Shown: positions 1-8,946, counted from the first letter of the stretch. The stretch: 64,000 nt of DNA from Streptomyces sp. ASQP_92 (GCF_025399895.1 NZ_JAODUA010000001.1:744001-808000), one strand, 5' to 3'. The notes: generated from the sequence alone by a model not told the origin. Made by a program: numbers and translations.

Positions 1-151
1 CGACCTGAGCGAGGACGCCTCGACGGAGACCGCGATGATCTTCGGCGAGCTGTACCGCTACAACGGCGAGTGGAAGTTCCGTGCAGTTGGTCAGGGGTAT
101 GCGTCGGGTTTGCGGGGCATCGCTCTAGACTTCGGGGTCAACGTCTCCTAA
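1..151 (+). CDS. TerD-family stress protein, C-terminal fragment
   Basis: The first 151 bases encode the last 49 residues of a TerD-type protein; the frame begins at base 2 and the 5' part lies outside the window. The visible end has the family's closing strands: [19 protein letters not shown] followed by AVGQGY and a [13 protein letters not shown] tail. TerD proteins are cytoplasmic calcium-binding beta-sandwich proteins of tellurite and general stress operons. The same closing motif recurs in the complete TerD-like gene at 2366-3160, and two more ter-type genes follow directly, so this is the edge of a ter cluster. The calcium-binding DxDN region cannot be seen here. Confidence 0.9.
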   Translation, partial: DLSEDASTETAMIFGELYRYNGEWKFRAVGQGYASGLRGIALDFGVNVS

Positions 152-297
152 AGAGATCGCCCGGTTGCGTTCAAGTCGAGTGCCTTCGGGAGCGGTCTTT
201 GCCGGGGGTCCGGGGTGGTCCCCGGGAGACAGCAGTGTGAAGCCGTGCGCGGTGCGGGGGGACACCCGCTCTACGTAGGGTCGGCCCGCTCTACACG

Positions 298-1452
298 ATG
301 GGGAAGTCAGTGCTTCTGAAAACCTTCGGCTGGTCATTCGTGATCACCGCGATCGGCCTGGCCCTGGCCGTGCTCTACGACGGATGGACGGCCTTCGGGG
401 TCGTGGCCATCCTGGCCGTGCTCGAGATCTCGCTGTCCTTCGACAACGCGGTGGTCAACGCCGGAATCCTGAAGAAGATGAACGCCTTCTGGCAGAAGAT
501 CTTCCTCACGGTCGGCGTGCTCATCGCCGTCTTCGGCATGCGCCTGCTCTTCCCCGTGGTCATCGTCGCGATCAGCGCCAAGATCGGCCCGGTCGACGCG
601 GTCGACCTCGCGCTCAACGACGCGGACCGCTACCAGCAGCTCGTGACCGACGCGCATCCGTCGATCGCGGCCTTCGGTGGCATGTTCCTGTTGATGATCT
701 TCCTCGACTTCATTTTCGAGGACCGGGACATCAAGTGGCTGGCCTGGCTGGAGCGCCCGCTGGCCAAGCTCGGCAAGGTCGACATGCTGTCGGTCTGCAT
801 CGCCCTGGTCGTGCTGCTCGTCGCCGCCATGACGTTCGCGACCCACGCCCACCAGCACGGCGGCGCACATGTCGACAAGGCGCAGACGGTCCTGATCTCC
901 GGCATCGCCGGCCTCATCACCTACCTCGTCGTCGGCGGCCTCTCCGGATACTTCGAGAACCGCCTCGAAGAGGACGAGGAGCGCGAGCACGAGCAGGAGG
1001 AGGAGGCCAAGCGCACCGGCAGCGCGGTGTCCGCCGTCGCCATGGCCGGCAAGGCCGCGTTCTTCATGTTCCTCTACCTGGAGGTCCTGGACGCGTCGTT
1101 CTCCTTCGACGGCGTGATCGGCGCCTTCGCGATCACCAACGACATCGTCCTGATGGCGCTGGGCCTCGGCATCGGCGCGATGTACGTACGGTCGCTCACC
1201 GTCTACCTGGTCCGCCAGGGCACCCTGGACGACTACGTCTACCTGGAGCACGGAGCGCACTACGCGATCGGTGCGCTGGCCGTGATTCTGCTCGTCACCA
1301 TCCAGTACGAGATCAACGAGGTCATCACCGGTCTGGTCGGCGTCGTTCTCATCGCCTGGTCCTTCTTCTCCTCCGTGCGCCGTAACCGGCGGATCGCGGC
1401 GGCCGGCGGCGAGGATGCCGGCGACCGGGCGGAAGTCGGCTCCGGGGTGTGA
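298..1452 (+). CDS. DUF475 integral membrane protein, TerC-like
   Basis: A 384-residue polytopic membrane protein. Two TerC-type intramembrane motifs are visible: SFDNAVVNAGIL at residues 47-58 and a matching SFDGVIGAF near residue 270, the paired acidic repeats of the TerC/DUF475 superfamily. Between them is a charged cytoplasmic loop rich in Glu and Lys around residues 222-240. DUF475 proteins sit next to TerD genes in actinobacteria and are thought to form a membrane complex with TerD proteins, possibly in metal-ion efflux; transport has not been shown for this subfamily. The ATG start gives a standard family N-terminus. The gene lies between TerD (fragment) and the TerA-like gene, all on the same strand. 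Confidence 0.88.
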   Translation: MGKSVLLKTFGWSFVITAIGLALAVLYDGWTAFGVVAILAVLEISLSFDNAVVNAGILKKMNAFWQKIFLTVGVLIAVFGMRLLFPVVIVAISAKIGPVDAVDLALNDADRYQQLVTDAHPSIAAFGGMFLLMIFLDFIFEDRDIKWLAWLERPLAKLGKVDMLSVCIALVVLLVAAMTFATHAHQHGGAHVDKAQTVLISGIAGLITYLVVGGLSGYFENRLEEDEEREHEQEEEAKRTGSAVSAVAMAGKAAFFMFLYLEVLDASFSFDGVIGAFAITNDIVLMALGLGIGAMYVRSLTVYLVRQGTLDDYVYLEHGAHYAIGALAVILLVTIQYEINEVITGLVGVVLIAWSFFSSVRRNRRIAAAGGEDAGDRAEVGSGV

Positions 1453-1606
1453 CCCCGGTGCTTCCGGAGCGCACGCCCTGGCGCGTGTGATCCGCCGTCG
1501 ATTGAGGAACGCTTCCTGCGGGGCGGTCACGAGGCATCGGCCTCGCCGGCCGCCCCGCAGAGCTTTGTGTGCGGGGACGGTTCAACGAACCTATGGGGTG
1601 GGGGCA

Positions 1607-2344
1607 ATGGCGTTCTGGGACGGCCTGTGGCGGGGCAGGACCTCACAGTTCGACTCGGGCAGTGCGTCGACCAACACGATCGAGCTGACCCGACGGCACA
1701 ACACGGTCTCGCTGGGCAAGCAGGGCGCCAACACCGGCAGCCTGCGGGTCAACCTGTCCTGGCGGATGCGGACCTCGGACTTCGGGGGCAAGCCCGACCA
1801 GAGCGGGCGGCTGCTGCGCCACCCGCTGAAGTTCTTCAAGCCCGAGATGGTCCAGGGCCACACCCACTCCATGGTCAACGTCGACCTGGACCTCGGCTGT
1901 CTGTACGAGCTCCAGGACGGCACCAAGGGCGTGGTCCAGCCGCTCGGCAACTTCTTCGGCGCGACCAACAAGCCGCCCTATGTGGAGTGCAGCGGAGACG
2001 ACCGCTTCGGCTCGGCCTCCGGGGAGACGGTCTTCGTCAACCTCGACCACCGCGACGAGATAAAGCGGCTGCTGGTCTTCGTCTACATCTACGACCAGAC
2101 CCCGGCCTTCGACCGCACCCACGCCAAGGTGACGCTCTACCCGAGCAACGGGCCGCGCATCGAGATCGAACTCGACGAGCGCGCCCCCGAGGCCCGCTCC
2201 TGCGCGGTGGTGTCCATCGAGAACGTCAAGGGCGACATGATCGTGCGGCGCGAGGTGAAGTTCGTGTACGGCTTCCAGGCCGAGCTGGACCGCCTGTACG
2301 GCTGGGGGCTCCAGTGGGGCCGCGGCTACAAGACCAAGGCCTGA
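1607..2344 (+). CDS. TerA-like / TerD-superfamily tellurium resistance protein
   Basis: 245 residues. The sequence MAFWDGLWRGRTSQFDSG and the later SLRVNLSWRMRT and DLDLGCLYEL strands fit the TerA branch of the TerD superfamily, an all-beta cytoplasmic fold that binds Ca2+. A DRFGSASGET segment near residues 130-140 is placed like the calcium loop of TerD. The ATG at 1607 follows a purine-rich GGGTGGGGG stretch and starts with the hydrophobic MAFWDGLW typical of the branch. An in-frame upstream extension to 1415 is possible but would overlap the previous gene and is Arg/Pro-rich, so I rejected it. Same strand as the DUF475 gene, 154 bp downstream. Confidence 0.82.
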   Translation: MAFWDGLWRGRTSQFDSGSASTNTIELTRRHNTVSLGKQGANTGSLRVNLSWRMRTSDFGGKPDQSGRLLRHPLKFFKPEMVQGHTHSMVNVDLDLGCLYELQDGTKGVVQPLGNFFGATNKPPYVECSGDDRFGSASGETVFVNLDHRDEIKRLLVFVYIYDQTPAFDRTHAKVTLYPSNGPRIEIELDERAPEARSCAVVSIENVKGDMIVRREVKFVYGFQAELDRLYGWGLQWGRGYKTKA

Positions 2345-2365
2345 GCCGCATCAGCCCGCCGCGGG

Positions 2366-3160
2366 CTACGGGCGGATGAACTGCGGCCCCATGGGCGGCA
2401 GGACGAACGTGGGGTCCGGCGCGGGGGCGTGCTGCGGATAGCCGTACGCGGGCTGGGGCGAGGCCGGCTGGGGATAGCCGTACGAGGGCTGCGCGGCCGG
2501 CGGCCGGGCCGGGGGAGCGGGGTGCGGGTAGCCGTAGGCGGGCTCGGCCGCGTGCCGCGGCAGCGGCTGGGGCACGGAGGGCGCGCTCGGCGCGCTGTCG
2601 GGGCCTTCACCGTCATCCACCGAGATGCCGTACTCGGTGGCGAGACCCACCAGGCCCGTCGGGTAGCCCTGGCCGACCGCGCGGAACTTCCAGCCCTCGC
2701 CGCGGCGGTACAGCTCGCCGCAGATGATCGCGGTCTCCTCGCCGGTCTCCGGCTTCACGTCGAAGAGCGCGACCGGCTCGCCCCCCGACACCGCCGCGTC
2801 GAACAGCAGGATCCGCAGGTCCCGTACGGCACGGAAGGTCGCGCCGTCCGACGACGCGGTGATCAGCACCCGGTCCACGGAGCGGTCCAGGGCCGCCAGA
2901 TCGGCCTCGACGGTGTCGGTGAGCCCCTCCGCCACGCGCTTCTTGGGCAGCCTGCGCACCAGCCCCGACGGGTGGCGCGGCTGGTTGTAGAAGACGAAGT
3001 CCTCGTCCGAACGCACCCGGCCGTCGGCGGCGAGCAGCAGCGCCGAGGCGTCCACGTCCGGGACGTCGGCGCCGGGCGACCAGCGGAGCACGGCCCGTAC
3101 GGCCGGGGCCTCCAGCGGGACGTTCGATCCCTTCAGCATCGCGTGCGTCATGCCGGTCAT
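2366..3160 (-). CDS. TerD-family protein with GYP-repeat C-terminal tail
   Basis: 264 residues. The first ~190 form a complete TerD domain: [12 protein letters not shown] start, a [23 protein letters not shown] calcium-type acidic loop (given here in part only), [10 protein letters not shown], and the [22 protein letters not shown] end. The last ~70 residues are Pro/Gln/Tyr-rich with three copies of an (A/S)YGYP motif, a low-complexity tail seen on other actinobacterial TerD proteins. The ATG at 3160 has GGGGAGG just upstream; a second ATG nine bases on (3151) gives the family's usual MTHAMLKG and is also possible. It is convergent with the TerA-like gene and divergent from the aldolase operon at 3360. 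Confidence 0.88.
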   Translation of the reverse strand: MTGMTHAMLKGSNVPLEAPAVRAVLRWSPGADVPDVDASALLLAADGRVRSDEDFVFYNQPRHPSGLVRRLPKKRVAEGLTDTVEADLAALDRSVDRVLITASSDGATFRAVRDLRILLFDAAVSGGEPVALFDVKPETGEETAIICGELYRRGEGWKFRAVGQGYPTGLVGLATEYGISVDDGEGPDSAPSAPSVPQPLPRHAAEPAYGYPHPAPPARPPAAQPSYGYPQPASPQPAYGYPQHAPAPDPTFVLPPMGPQFIRP

Positions 3161-3288
3161 CCTGCCTCCCCGCGGCCCCCTCGGACAACGCGGGGCCCGG
3201 CCCGGTACGCCCCGCGACGTACGCGCCGCCTCCGCGCGGGAGGAACGACTCAGATGAGTTACCGGAATTTCATGCATTTGGGGAACTC

Positions 3289-3315
3289 TTGACACGTGTT
3301 CCTACGTACTATTAC
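3289..3315 (+). promoter_or_regulatory. Possible promoter of the ter-linked biosynthetic operon
   Basis: A perfect TTGACA hexamer at 3289-3294 is followed 15 bases later by TATTAC at 3310-3315. The spacing is two bases shorter than ideal for a vegetative sigma factor. It lies 45 bp before the aldolase start in the divergent gap 3161-3359. The -35 overlaps an ACACGTGT palindrome (3292-3299), which could be an operator. No experimental support is visible. Confidence 0.35.
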
Positions 3316-3359
3316 CGGCCACCCAAAGTCTCGGCCGTCCTGGCAGTACGGGGATACAT

Positions 3360-4523
3360 ATGCGGCATTTCGGGCACGTCCCGCCGGCTGTGCGGAAGAA
3401 CCTCTTCCATCAGGAGCCCTGTGAGTTCACCGCGGGCTCTTCCGCACGCGTGCTGTCGGCCGCCCTCGGTGCCACGCTCTACAGCCCGGCCACCAGGGCG
3501 ACGCTCGCCGGCGACGTCCTGAAACAGGCCCGCCGCGGCGTCACGTCCATGGTGCTGTGCCTGGAGGACTCGATCGACGACGCCGAGGTGGTGGCCGCCG
3601 AGGCCAACCTGGTGCGCCAGTTCGCCGCCCTCGACGACCGCGGCGAGGAGGTTCCGCTGCTGTTCGTGCGGGTCCGCGACCCCCTCCAGATCCCCGACCT
3701 GGTGCAGCGCCTCGGCGCCTCCGCCCGCCTCCTGTGCGGCTTCGTCCTGCCGAAGTTCACCGAGGAGCGCGGCATGGGCTTCCTGGAGGCGCTCACCGCG
3801 GCCGAGTCCGCGAGCGGACGCCGGCTGTTCGCCATGCCCGTCCTGGAGTCCCCCGAGCTGCTCCACCTGGAGACCCGGGCCGAGACCTTGGCCGGAATCG
3901 CGCGCACGGTGGAGAAGTACCGCGAGCGGATCCTCGCCCTCCGCCTCGGCGTCACCGATTTCTGCTCCGCCTACGGCCTGCGCCGCTCGCCCGACATGAC
4001 GGCGTACGACGTGAAGATCGTGGCCGGGGTGATAGCGGACGTGGTGAACGTGCTGGGCCGCGCCGACGGCAGCGGCTTCACCATCACGGGCCCCGTGTGG
4101 GAGTACTTCCGGCTCCAGGAGCGGATGTTCAAGCCCCAACTGCGCCGCAGCCCCTTCCTGGAAGGCCGGGCCGAGGAGCTGCGCACCGCGCTGATCGAGC
4201 ACGACCTGGACGGGCTGCTGCGCGAGATCGAGCTCGACCGGGCCAACGGGCTGCTCGGCAAGACCTGCATCCACCCCACGCACGTGGTGCCCGTCCACGC
4301 CCTGTCGGTGGTCAGCCACGAGGAGTTCAGCGACGCCCAGGACATCCTGCGGCCCGAGCGGGGCGGCGGCGGGGTGCTGCGCTCGGCGTACACGAACAAG
4401 ATGAACGAGGTGAAGCCGCACCGAGCCTGGGCCGAGCGCACGCTGCTGCGGGCCGAGGTGTTCGGCGTCGCCGCCGAGGACGTCGGCTTCGTCGACCTGC
4501 TGACGGCCGGCCTCGCCGAATGA
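3360..4523 (+). CDS. HpcH/HpaI aldolase/citrate-lyase-like (CitE-like) enzyme of ter operon
   Basis: 387 residues. The fold is a CitE-type TIM barrel: VLCLEDSIDDAEV carries the metal-binding acidic residues, then LLFVRVRDP, GFVLPKFTEE, a PVLESPELL strand and a GKTCIHPTHV end, where IHP is typical of the citE/malyl-CoA lyase family. These enzymes make or break C-C bonds next to a carboxylate using a divalent metal. The first ~25 residues (MRHFGHVPPAVRKNLFHQEP) are characteristic of the ter-associated branch. It is followed by a phosphoribosyltransferase fusion and a HAD phosphatase, the gene set described for ter-linked synthesis of a nucleoside-like metabolite. The substrate is unknown. Confidence 0.85.
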   Translation: MRHFGHVPPAVRKNLFHQEPCEFTAGSSARVLSAALGATLYSPATRATLAGDVLKQARRGVTSMVLCLEDSIDDAEVVAAEANLVRQFAALDDRGEEVPLLFVRVRDPLQIPDLVQRLGASARLLCGFVLPKFTEERGMGFLEALTAAESASGRRLFAMPVLESPELLHLETRAETLAGIARTVEKYRERILALRLGVTDFCSAYGLRRSPDMTAYDVKIVAGVIADVVNVLGRADGSGFTITGPVWEYFRLQERMFKPQLRRSPFLEGRAEELRTALIEHDLDGLLREIELDRANGLLGKTCIHPTHVVPVHALSVVSHEEFSDAQDILRPERGGGGVLRSAYTNKMNEVKPHRAWAERTLLRAEVFGVAAEDVGFVDLLTAGLAE

Positions 4524-4553
4524 CCCGCGCACGAGCAACGCGACCGGACCGAG

Positions 4554-4661
4554 CGGCAGGCACGCGTCGAGCGGACCGAACGAACCCGGCGGCAGGCACG
4601 CGGGTAGCGGAACGAACGAACCCGGCGGCACGCACGCGTCGAGCGGAACGAACGAACAGAG
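4554..4661. repeat. Three tandem 36-bp repeats
   Basis: Three imperfect 36-bp units fill most of the 150-bp gap between the aldolase and phosphoribosyltransferase genes. Each begins CGGCAGGCACGCG (third copy CGGCACGCACGCG) and ends GAACGAACCCGG or a variant. The GAACGAAC core is conserved in all three. The last unit runs into the AGAGGG ribosome-binding site of the next gene. Confidence 0.85.
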
Positions 4662-4673
4662 GGACACAGCACC

Positions 4674-7118
4674 GTGGTTGAGTGGTCGGGAACGTGGGTC
4701 GCCGAGCGGCTCGGAGTCGAGCTCGTCGGGGACGAGCGGCTGAGCGCCCTGCTCGGCCTCGCCCTGCGCCGCAACCCCAAGCGCGCCCATCTGCTCGTCT
4801 CCCACGTCCTGGGCAAGCACGTACCGCAACGGCCGTCCGTGGTGTGGGGCGCCGGTCATGAACTGGGCCTGCGCGTCAGGGAGTTGCTGGGGGAGGAGGC
4901 GGCCGCGCGGGCCGTGGTGCTCGGCTACGCGGAGACCGCGACGGGCCTGGGGCACTCGGTCGCCGACGGCCTGGCCCTCGCCCCCTGCCTCCACTCCACC
5001 CGCCGCCCCGTCGCGGGCGTGGCGACGGCGGGCGGCTTCGAGGAGTCCCACTCCCACGCCACCTCCCATCTGCTGCTGCCCGAGGACCCCCAACTCCTCG
5101 CCGGGGACGGCCCGTTGGTGCTGGTCGACGACGAGTTCTCGACCGGCAACACGGTCCTCAACACCATCCGCGATCTGCACGCGCGCTACCCGCGCGACCA
5201 CTACGTCATCGTCGCGCTCGTCGACATGCGCTCCCCGGGCGACCGCGACCGCCTCACCGCCTTCGCGGCGGAGATCGGTGCCCGGGTCGACCTCATCGCC
5301 TCGGCGTCGGGCACGGTCCGGCTGCCGGAGGGCGTCCTGGAGAAGGGGCGGGCGCTGGTGGAGGAGTACGAGACGGCGACCCCGGCACATCCGCTGCACA
5401 AGAACGGAGCTCCTTGCCCGAGCCCGGCCCTGCGCGTCGACCTGGACTGGCCCGAGGGCCTGCCCGACGGCGGACGGCACGGATTCACCCCCACGCACCG
5501 GGCCGAGCTGGAGGCCGCGCTGCCCGGCATGGCCGCCCGCCTCGCCGGGGCGCTCGGGATCCCCCGCGCCACCGGGACGCCGCGCGTCCTCGTGCTCGGC
5601 TTCGAGGAGCTGATGTACGCCCCGCTGCGGCTCGCGCTCGCCCTCGAAGAGCACGGCGGGGCGGAGGTGCGCTACTCCACCACGACCCGTTCGCCCGTCC
5701 TGGCGGTCGACGACCCCGGCTACGCCATCCGCACCCGCCTCGCCTTCCCCGCGCACGACGACCCGGCCGACGGACCCGGCGAGCGGTACGCCTACAACGT
5801 CGCGGGCGGCGGCTTCGACGCCGTCGTGGCCATCGTCGACTCGGCCGCCGACACCCCCCAACTGCACGCCCCCGACGGCCTGTTGGCCCAGCTCGCCGCC
5901 CGCATACCGCACGTCGCGCTCGCCGTGCTGCCCTCGTACGTACCCCAAGGTGCCCCCATGCCCGAGCCGCTGCCCGAACCCCTCAGGGGTCCCGCCTTCT
6001 CCTCCTACGCGCCCGACGAGGTGGGCTGGCTGCTCAAGGACCTGTCCTCGGTCCCCCTCGAAGCGCCGACCGAGGAGCGCGAGGAGGCCATCCAGAGCGG
6101 AGGCGCCCACTACGCGGAGTCGCTGCCGGTCGAGTACCAGCCGAGCCCCCAGTACCAGGAGCTGTTCCGCGCGGCGCTCGACGTCTCGGCGCCCCGGATC
6201 GCGCGGGCCGTCGGCGTGGTCACCGAGACCGTCCTGGCCGAGAGGTCGCCGCGCCCGGTGCTGGTCTCGCTCGCCCGCGCCGGAACCCCGGTCGGTGTCC
6301 TGATGCGCCGCTGGGCCCAGTACCGCCACGGCCTGGACCTGCCGCACTACGCGGTGTCCATCGTGCGCGGCCGCGGCATCGACCCGAACGCGCTGCGCTG
6401 GCTCGCCGCCCACCACGACCCGGCCGACGTCGTGTTCGTCGACGGCTGGACCGGCAAGGGCGCCATCACCCGTGAACTGGCCGCCGCCATAGGCGAGTTC
6501 CCCGAGTTCGCGGGCTTCGACCCGGAGATCGCGGTGCTCGCCGACCCCGGCTCCTGTGTGCGCACCTACGGCACCCGCGAGGACTTCCTGATCCCCTCGG
6601 CCTGCCTCAACTCCACGGTGTCCGGCCTGATCTCGCGCACCGTGCTGCGCGACGACCTCATCGGCCCGGGCGACTTCCACGGCGCCAAGTTCTACCGGGA
6701 GCTGTCCGGCGCCGACGTCTCGGGCCACTTCCTCGACTCCGTCGCCGCGCGCTTCGAGGAGGTCGCCCCCGAGGTGGACCGCGAGGCCAAGGCGCTGCGG
6801 GACGCCGACCGCACCCCGAGCTGGGAGGGCTGGGCCGCCGTCGAGCGGATCAGCGAGGAGTACGGCATCCACGACGTCAACCTGGTCAAGCCCGGCGTCG
6901 GCGAGACCACCCGGGTGCTGCTGCGCCGGGTCCCCTGGAAGATCCTCGCCGGGCGCGGCGCCGGAGCCGACCTCGACCACGTCCGGCTGCTCGCCGAGCA
7001 GCGCGGGGTGCCGGTCGAGGAGGTGGACGGCCTGCCGTACACCTGTGTCGGCCTGATCCACCCCCAGTACACCCGGGGCGCCACCGGCGCCGACGGCACG
7101 GCGGTGGTCGCGCAGTGA
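4674..7118 (+). CDS. Double phosphoribosyltransferase-TRSP-Pelota fusion of ter biosynthetic module
   Basis: 814 residues, GTG start with AGAGGG 10 bases upstream. N-terminal half: a phosphoribosyltransferase with VLVDDEFSTGNT near residues 149-160, the PRPP-binding loop, followed by a TRSP-type region containing VLGFEELMYAPLRLA (about 300-440). C-terminal half: a second PRTase-like domain of the StiP family (about 460-700) with LVSLARAGTPVGVLMRR and VFVDGWTGKGAIT near 584-598. The last ~75 residues, TTRVLLRRVPWKILAG onward, resemble the Pelota-like RNA-binding domain usually attached to StiP. In many bacteria these are two or more separate proteins; here one chain. It is expected to attach phosphoribose to a base-like precursor in the cytoplasm. 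The HAD gene overlaps its stop by GTGA. Confidence 0.82.
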   Translation: MVEWSGTWVAERLGVELVGDERLSALLGLALRRNPKRAHLLVSHVLGKHVPQRPSVVWGAGHELGLRVRELLGEEAAARAVVLGYAETATGLGHSVADGLALAPCLHSTRRPVAGVATAGGFEESHSHATSHLLLPEDPQLLAGDGPLVLVDDEFSTGNTVLNTIRDLHARYPRDHYVIVALVDMRSPGDRDRLTAFAAEIGARVDLIASASGTVRLPEGVLEKGRALVEEYETATPAHPLHKNGAPCPSPALRVDLDWPEGLPDGGRHGFTPTHRAELEAALPGMAARLAGALGIPRATGTPRVLVLGFEELMYAPLRLALALEEHGGAEVRYSTTTRSPVLAVDDPGYAIRTRLAFPAHDDPADGPGERYAYNVAGGGFDAVVAIVDSAADTPQLHAPDGLLAQLAARIPHVALAVLPSYVPQGAPMPEPLPEPLRGPAFSSYAPDEVGWLLKDLSSVPLEAPTEEREEAIQSGGAHYAESLPVEYQPSPQYQELFRAALDVSAPRIARAVGVVTETVLAERSPRPVLVSLARAGTPVGVLMRRWAQYRHGLDLPHYAVSIVRGRGIDPNALRWLAAHHDPADVVFVDGWTGKGAITRELAAAIGEFPEFAGFDPEIAVLADPGSCVRTYGTREDFLIPSACLNSTVSGLISRTVLRDDLIGPGDFHGAKFYRELSGADVSGHFLDSVAARFEEVAPEVDREAKALRDADRTPSWEGWAAVERISEEYGIHDVNLVKPGVGETTRVLLRRVPWKILAGRGAGADLDHVRLLAEQRGVPVEEVDGLPYTCVGLIHPQYTRGATGADGTAVVAQ

Positions 7119-7930
7119 ACACCCCCCGCACGCTCGTCGCCAGCGACCTCGACCGCACCCTGATCTACTCGGCCGCCGCCCTCGCCCTCACCATGCCCGA
7201 CCAGCGGGCGCCGCGGCTGCTCTGCGTCGAGGTGCACGAGCACAAGCCCCTGTCGTACGTGACCGAGGAAGCGGCCCGGCTGCTCGCCGAGCTGAAGTCG
7301 TCCTCGGTGTTCGTGCCCACCACCACCCGCACCCGCAAGCAGTACCAGCGCATCCAACTCCCCGGCCCGCCCTCGCGGTTCGCGATCTGCGCCAACGGTG
7401 GCCACCTGCTCGTGGACGGGGTGTCCGACGCGGACTGGGCCCGTTCGGTGACCGGACGGATCGCCGCCGAGTGTGCCTCCCTCGACGAGGTCCGCGCCCA
7501 TGTGCGGGCCGTCGCCGATCCGCACTGGCTGCGCAAGGAACGGGTCGCCGAGGACCTCTTCGTCTACCTCGTGGTGGAGCGCGAACTGCTGCCCGGGGAG
7601 TGGGTCAAGGAACTCGCCGCCTGGGCCGACCCCCGCGGATGGACGGTCTCCCTCCAGGGGCGCAAGATCTACGCCGTGCCGAAGCCGCTCACCAAGAGCG
7701 CCGCGGTGCGGGAAGTGGCCCGCAGGACCGGCGCCGAACTGACCCTCGCCGCCGGGGACTCGCTCCTCGACGCCGACCTGCTGCTCGCCGCCGACCAGGG
7801 CTGGCGGCCGGGCCACGGCGAGCTCGCCGAGGCCGGCTGGCTGTCCCCGGGCACCGAGGCGCTGTCCGAGCGGGGAGTGCTGGCGGGGGAGGAGATCCTG
7901 CGCCGCTTCCTGGCCCGCGCCGCACGCTGA
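7115..7930 (+). CDS. HAD-family phosphatase of ter biosynthetic operon
   Basis: 271 residues. The nucleophile motif DLDRT at residues 11-15 (D11 nucleophile, D13 general acid) gives a HAD phosphatase. The cap is of the Cof/sucrose-phosphatase type, with the conserved Lys in VPKPLTKSAAV and motif IV as AAGDSLLDADLL. It starts with GTG inside the stop of the phosphoribosyltransferase fusion (4-base overlap), so translation is coupled. In the ter-linked pathway a HAD enzyme is expected to dephosphorylate the ribosylated intermediate; that role is inferred from context, not from active-site specificity. Confidence 0.85.
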   Translation: MNTPRTLVASDLDRTLIYSAAALALTMPDQRAPRLLCVEVHEHKPLSYVTEEAARLLAELKSSSVFVPTTTRTRKQYQRIQLPGPPSRFAICANGGHLLVDGVSDADWARSVTGRIAAECASLDEVRAHVRAVADPHWLRKERVAEDLFVYLVVERELLPGEWVKELAAWADPRGWTVSLQGRKIYAVPKPLTKSAAVREVARRTGAELTLAAGDSLLDADLLLAADQGWRPGHGELAEAGWLSPGTEALSERGVLAGEEILRRFLARAAR

Positions 7931-7971
7931 GGAGCGTTCCCGCGCCGCGCGGCAGCCGGTACGGTCGCCGC

Positions 7972-8631
7972 ATGACCAAGGGAAACAGCACCAAAATCAC
8001 CGATGAGCTGTACGCCTACATGCTGGCCCACAACCCGCCCCTGGACGAGGTCCAGCGGGATCTGGTGAAGACCACCTACGACCGGCTGCCCGACCAGGCG
8101 GGCATGCAGTCGGCCGAGGAGCAGGCGCCGCTCCTCGCCTTCCTGGTACGCCTGGTGAACGCCCGCCATGTCGTCGAGGTGGGCACCTTCACCGGGTTCT
8201 CGGCCCTCGCCATGGCGCAGGCGCTGCCCGCCGACGGCAAGCTGATCGCCTGCGACGTCTCCGAGGAGTGGACGGCGTACGGCAAGGAGGCCTGGGCGAA
8301 GGCCGGGGTCGCCGACCGCATCGAGCTGCGGATCGCGCCCGCCCTCGACACCCTGCGCGCGATGCCGCACGAGCCGCACATCGACTTCGCCTACCTGGAC
8401 GCGGACAAGGGCAACTACATCGCGTACTGGGAGGAGTTGGTGCCCCGGATGCGGCCCGGCGGCCTCATCGCCACGGACAACGTGCTCTACCACGGCACCG
8501 TCCTGGACGCGCGGGCGACCGGGTCGCCCGCCGCGATCCGCGCGTTCAACGAACACGTCGCCCAGGACCCGCGGATGGACAGCGTCATGCTGATCGTCGC
8601 GGACGGCCTGACGCTGTCCCGCAAGATCTAG
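7972..8631 (+). CDS. Class I SAM-dependent O-methyltransferase (CCoAOMT-like)
   Basis: 219 residues. The SAM-binding loop VVEVGTFTGFSALAMA lies near residues 65-80, followed by the acidic LIACDVSEEW and the metal/substrate region FAYLDADKGNYIAYWEEL and LIATDNVLYHG, all diagnostic of the cation-dependent caffeoyl-CoA O-methyltransferase family. These act on catechol-type hydroxyls. Start ATG at 7972, 41 bp after the HAD gene and on the same strand, so it could be the last gene of the ter-linked operon or an independent gene. Its acceptor is not predictable. Confidence 0.87.
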   Translation: MTKGNSTKITDELYAYMLAHNPPLDEVQRDLVKTTYDRLPDQAGMQSAEEQAPLLAFLVRLVNARHVVEVGTFTGFSALAMAQALPADGKLIACDVSEEWTAYGKEAWAKAGVADRIELRIAPALDTLRAMPHEPHIDFAYLDADKGNYIAYWEELVPRMRPGGLIATDNVLYHGTVLDARATGSPAAIRAFNEHVAQDPRMDSVMLIVADGLTLSRKI

Positions 8632-8659
8632 CCGGGCTCAGCCCAGGACCCGGCCGGGC

Positions 8660-8875
8660 TCAGCCGCAGCAGCCGCCCCCGCAGCACCCTCCGCCGCCGC
8701 CCGCGGACGGGGCCGGGCCAGACTTGGCGGCGCCGCCCACGGCCACCGTGGACAGCAGCTTCACGGTGTCGTCGTGCCCGGCCGGGCAGGCGGCGGGGGC
8801 CGCGGACTCGGCCATCGGCCGGCTGAGTTCGAAGGTGTCGCCGCAGGAGCGGCAGCGGTATTCGTAACGAGGCAT
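8660..8875 (-). CDS. FmdB-family zinc-ribbon regulatory protein
   Basis: 71 residues starting MPRYEYRCRSCGDTFEL, the FmdB/CxxC_CXXC_SSSS signature. C8 and C11 form the first zinc knuckle; C30 with nearby His residues stands where the second CxxC is normally found, so the second knuckle is degenerate (CPAGH). The C-terminus is a Gly/Cys-rich tail with two CC pairs. FmdB proteins are small cytoplasmic putative regulators of unclear target. Convergent with the methyltransferase gene, 28 bp apart. Confidence 0.85.
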   Translation of the reverse strand: MPRYEYRCRSCGDTFELSRPMAESAAPAACPAGHDDTVKLLSTVAVGGAAKSGPAPSAGGGGGCCGGGCCG

Positions 8876-8946
8876 GCGCCCAGACTAAGCGGTCCCCGGC
8901 CCTCGCGGCCCGTCCTTAGCCGGGGAGCTCCGGGGCCCGGCCCGGC

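Noticed and set aside
3286..3302. TTGACACGTGTTCCTA as a seventh KstR-like box
   Set aside because: It has GTGTT but lacks the AAC half-site (CAC) and the terminal A; it is better explained as a -35 region with an ACACGTGT palindrome.
3312..7061. 1249-codon open frame antisense to the ter biosynthetic operon
   Set aside because: It lies opposite three well-recognised genes and is a consequence of high-GC codon bias; its translation is Arg/Gly/Glu-rich without domains. Similar long antisense frames elsewhere were discarded for the same reason.
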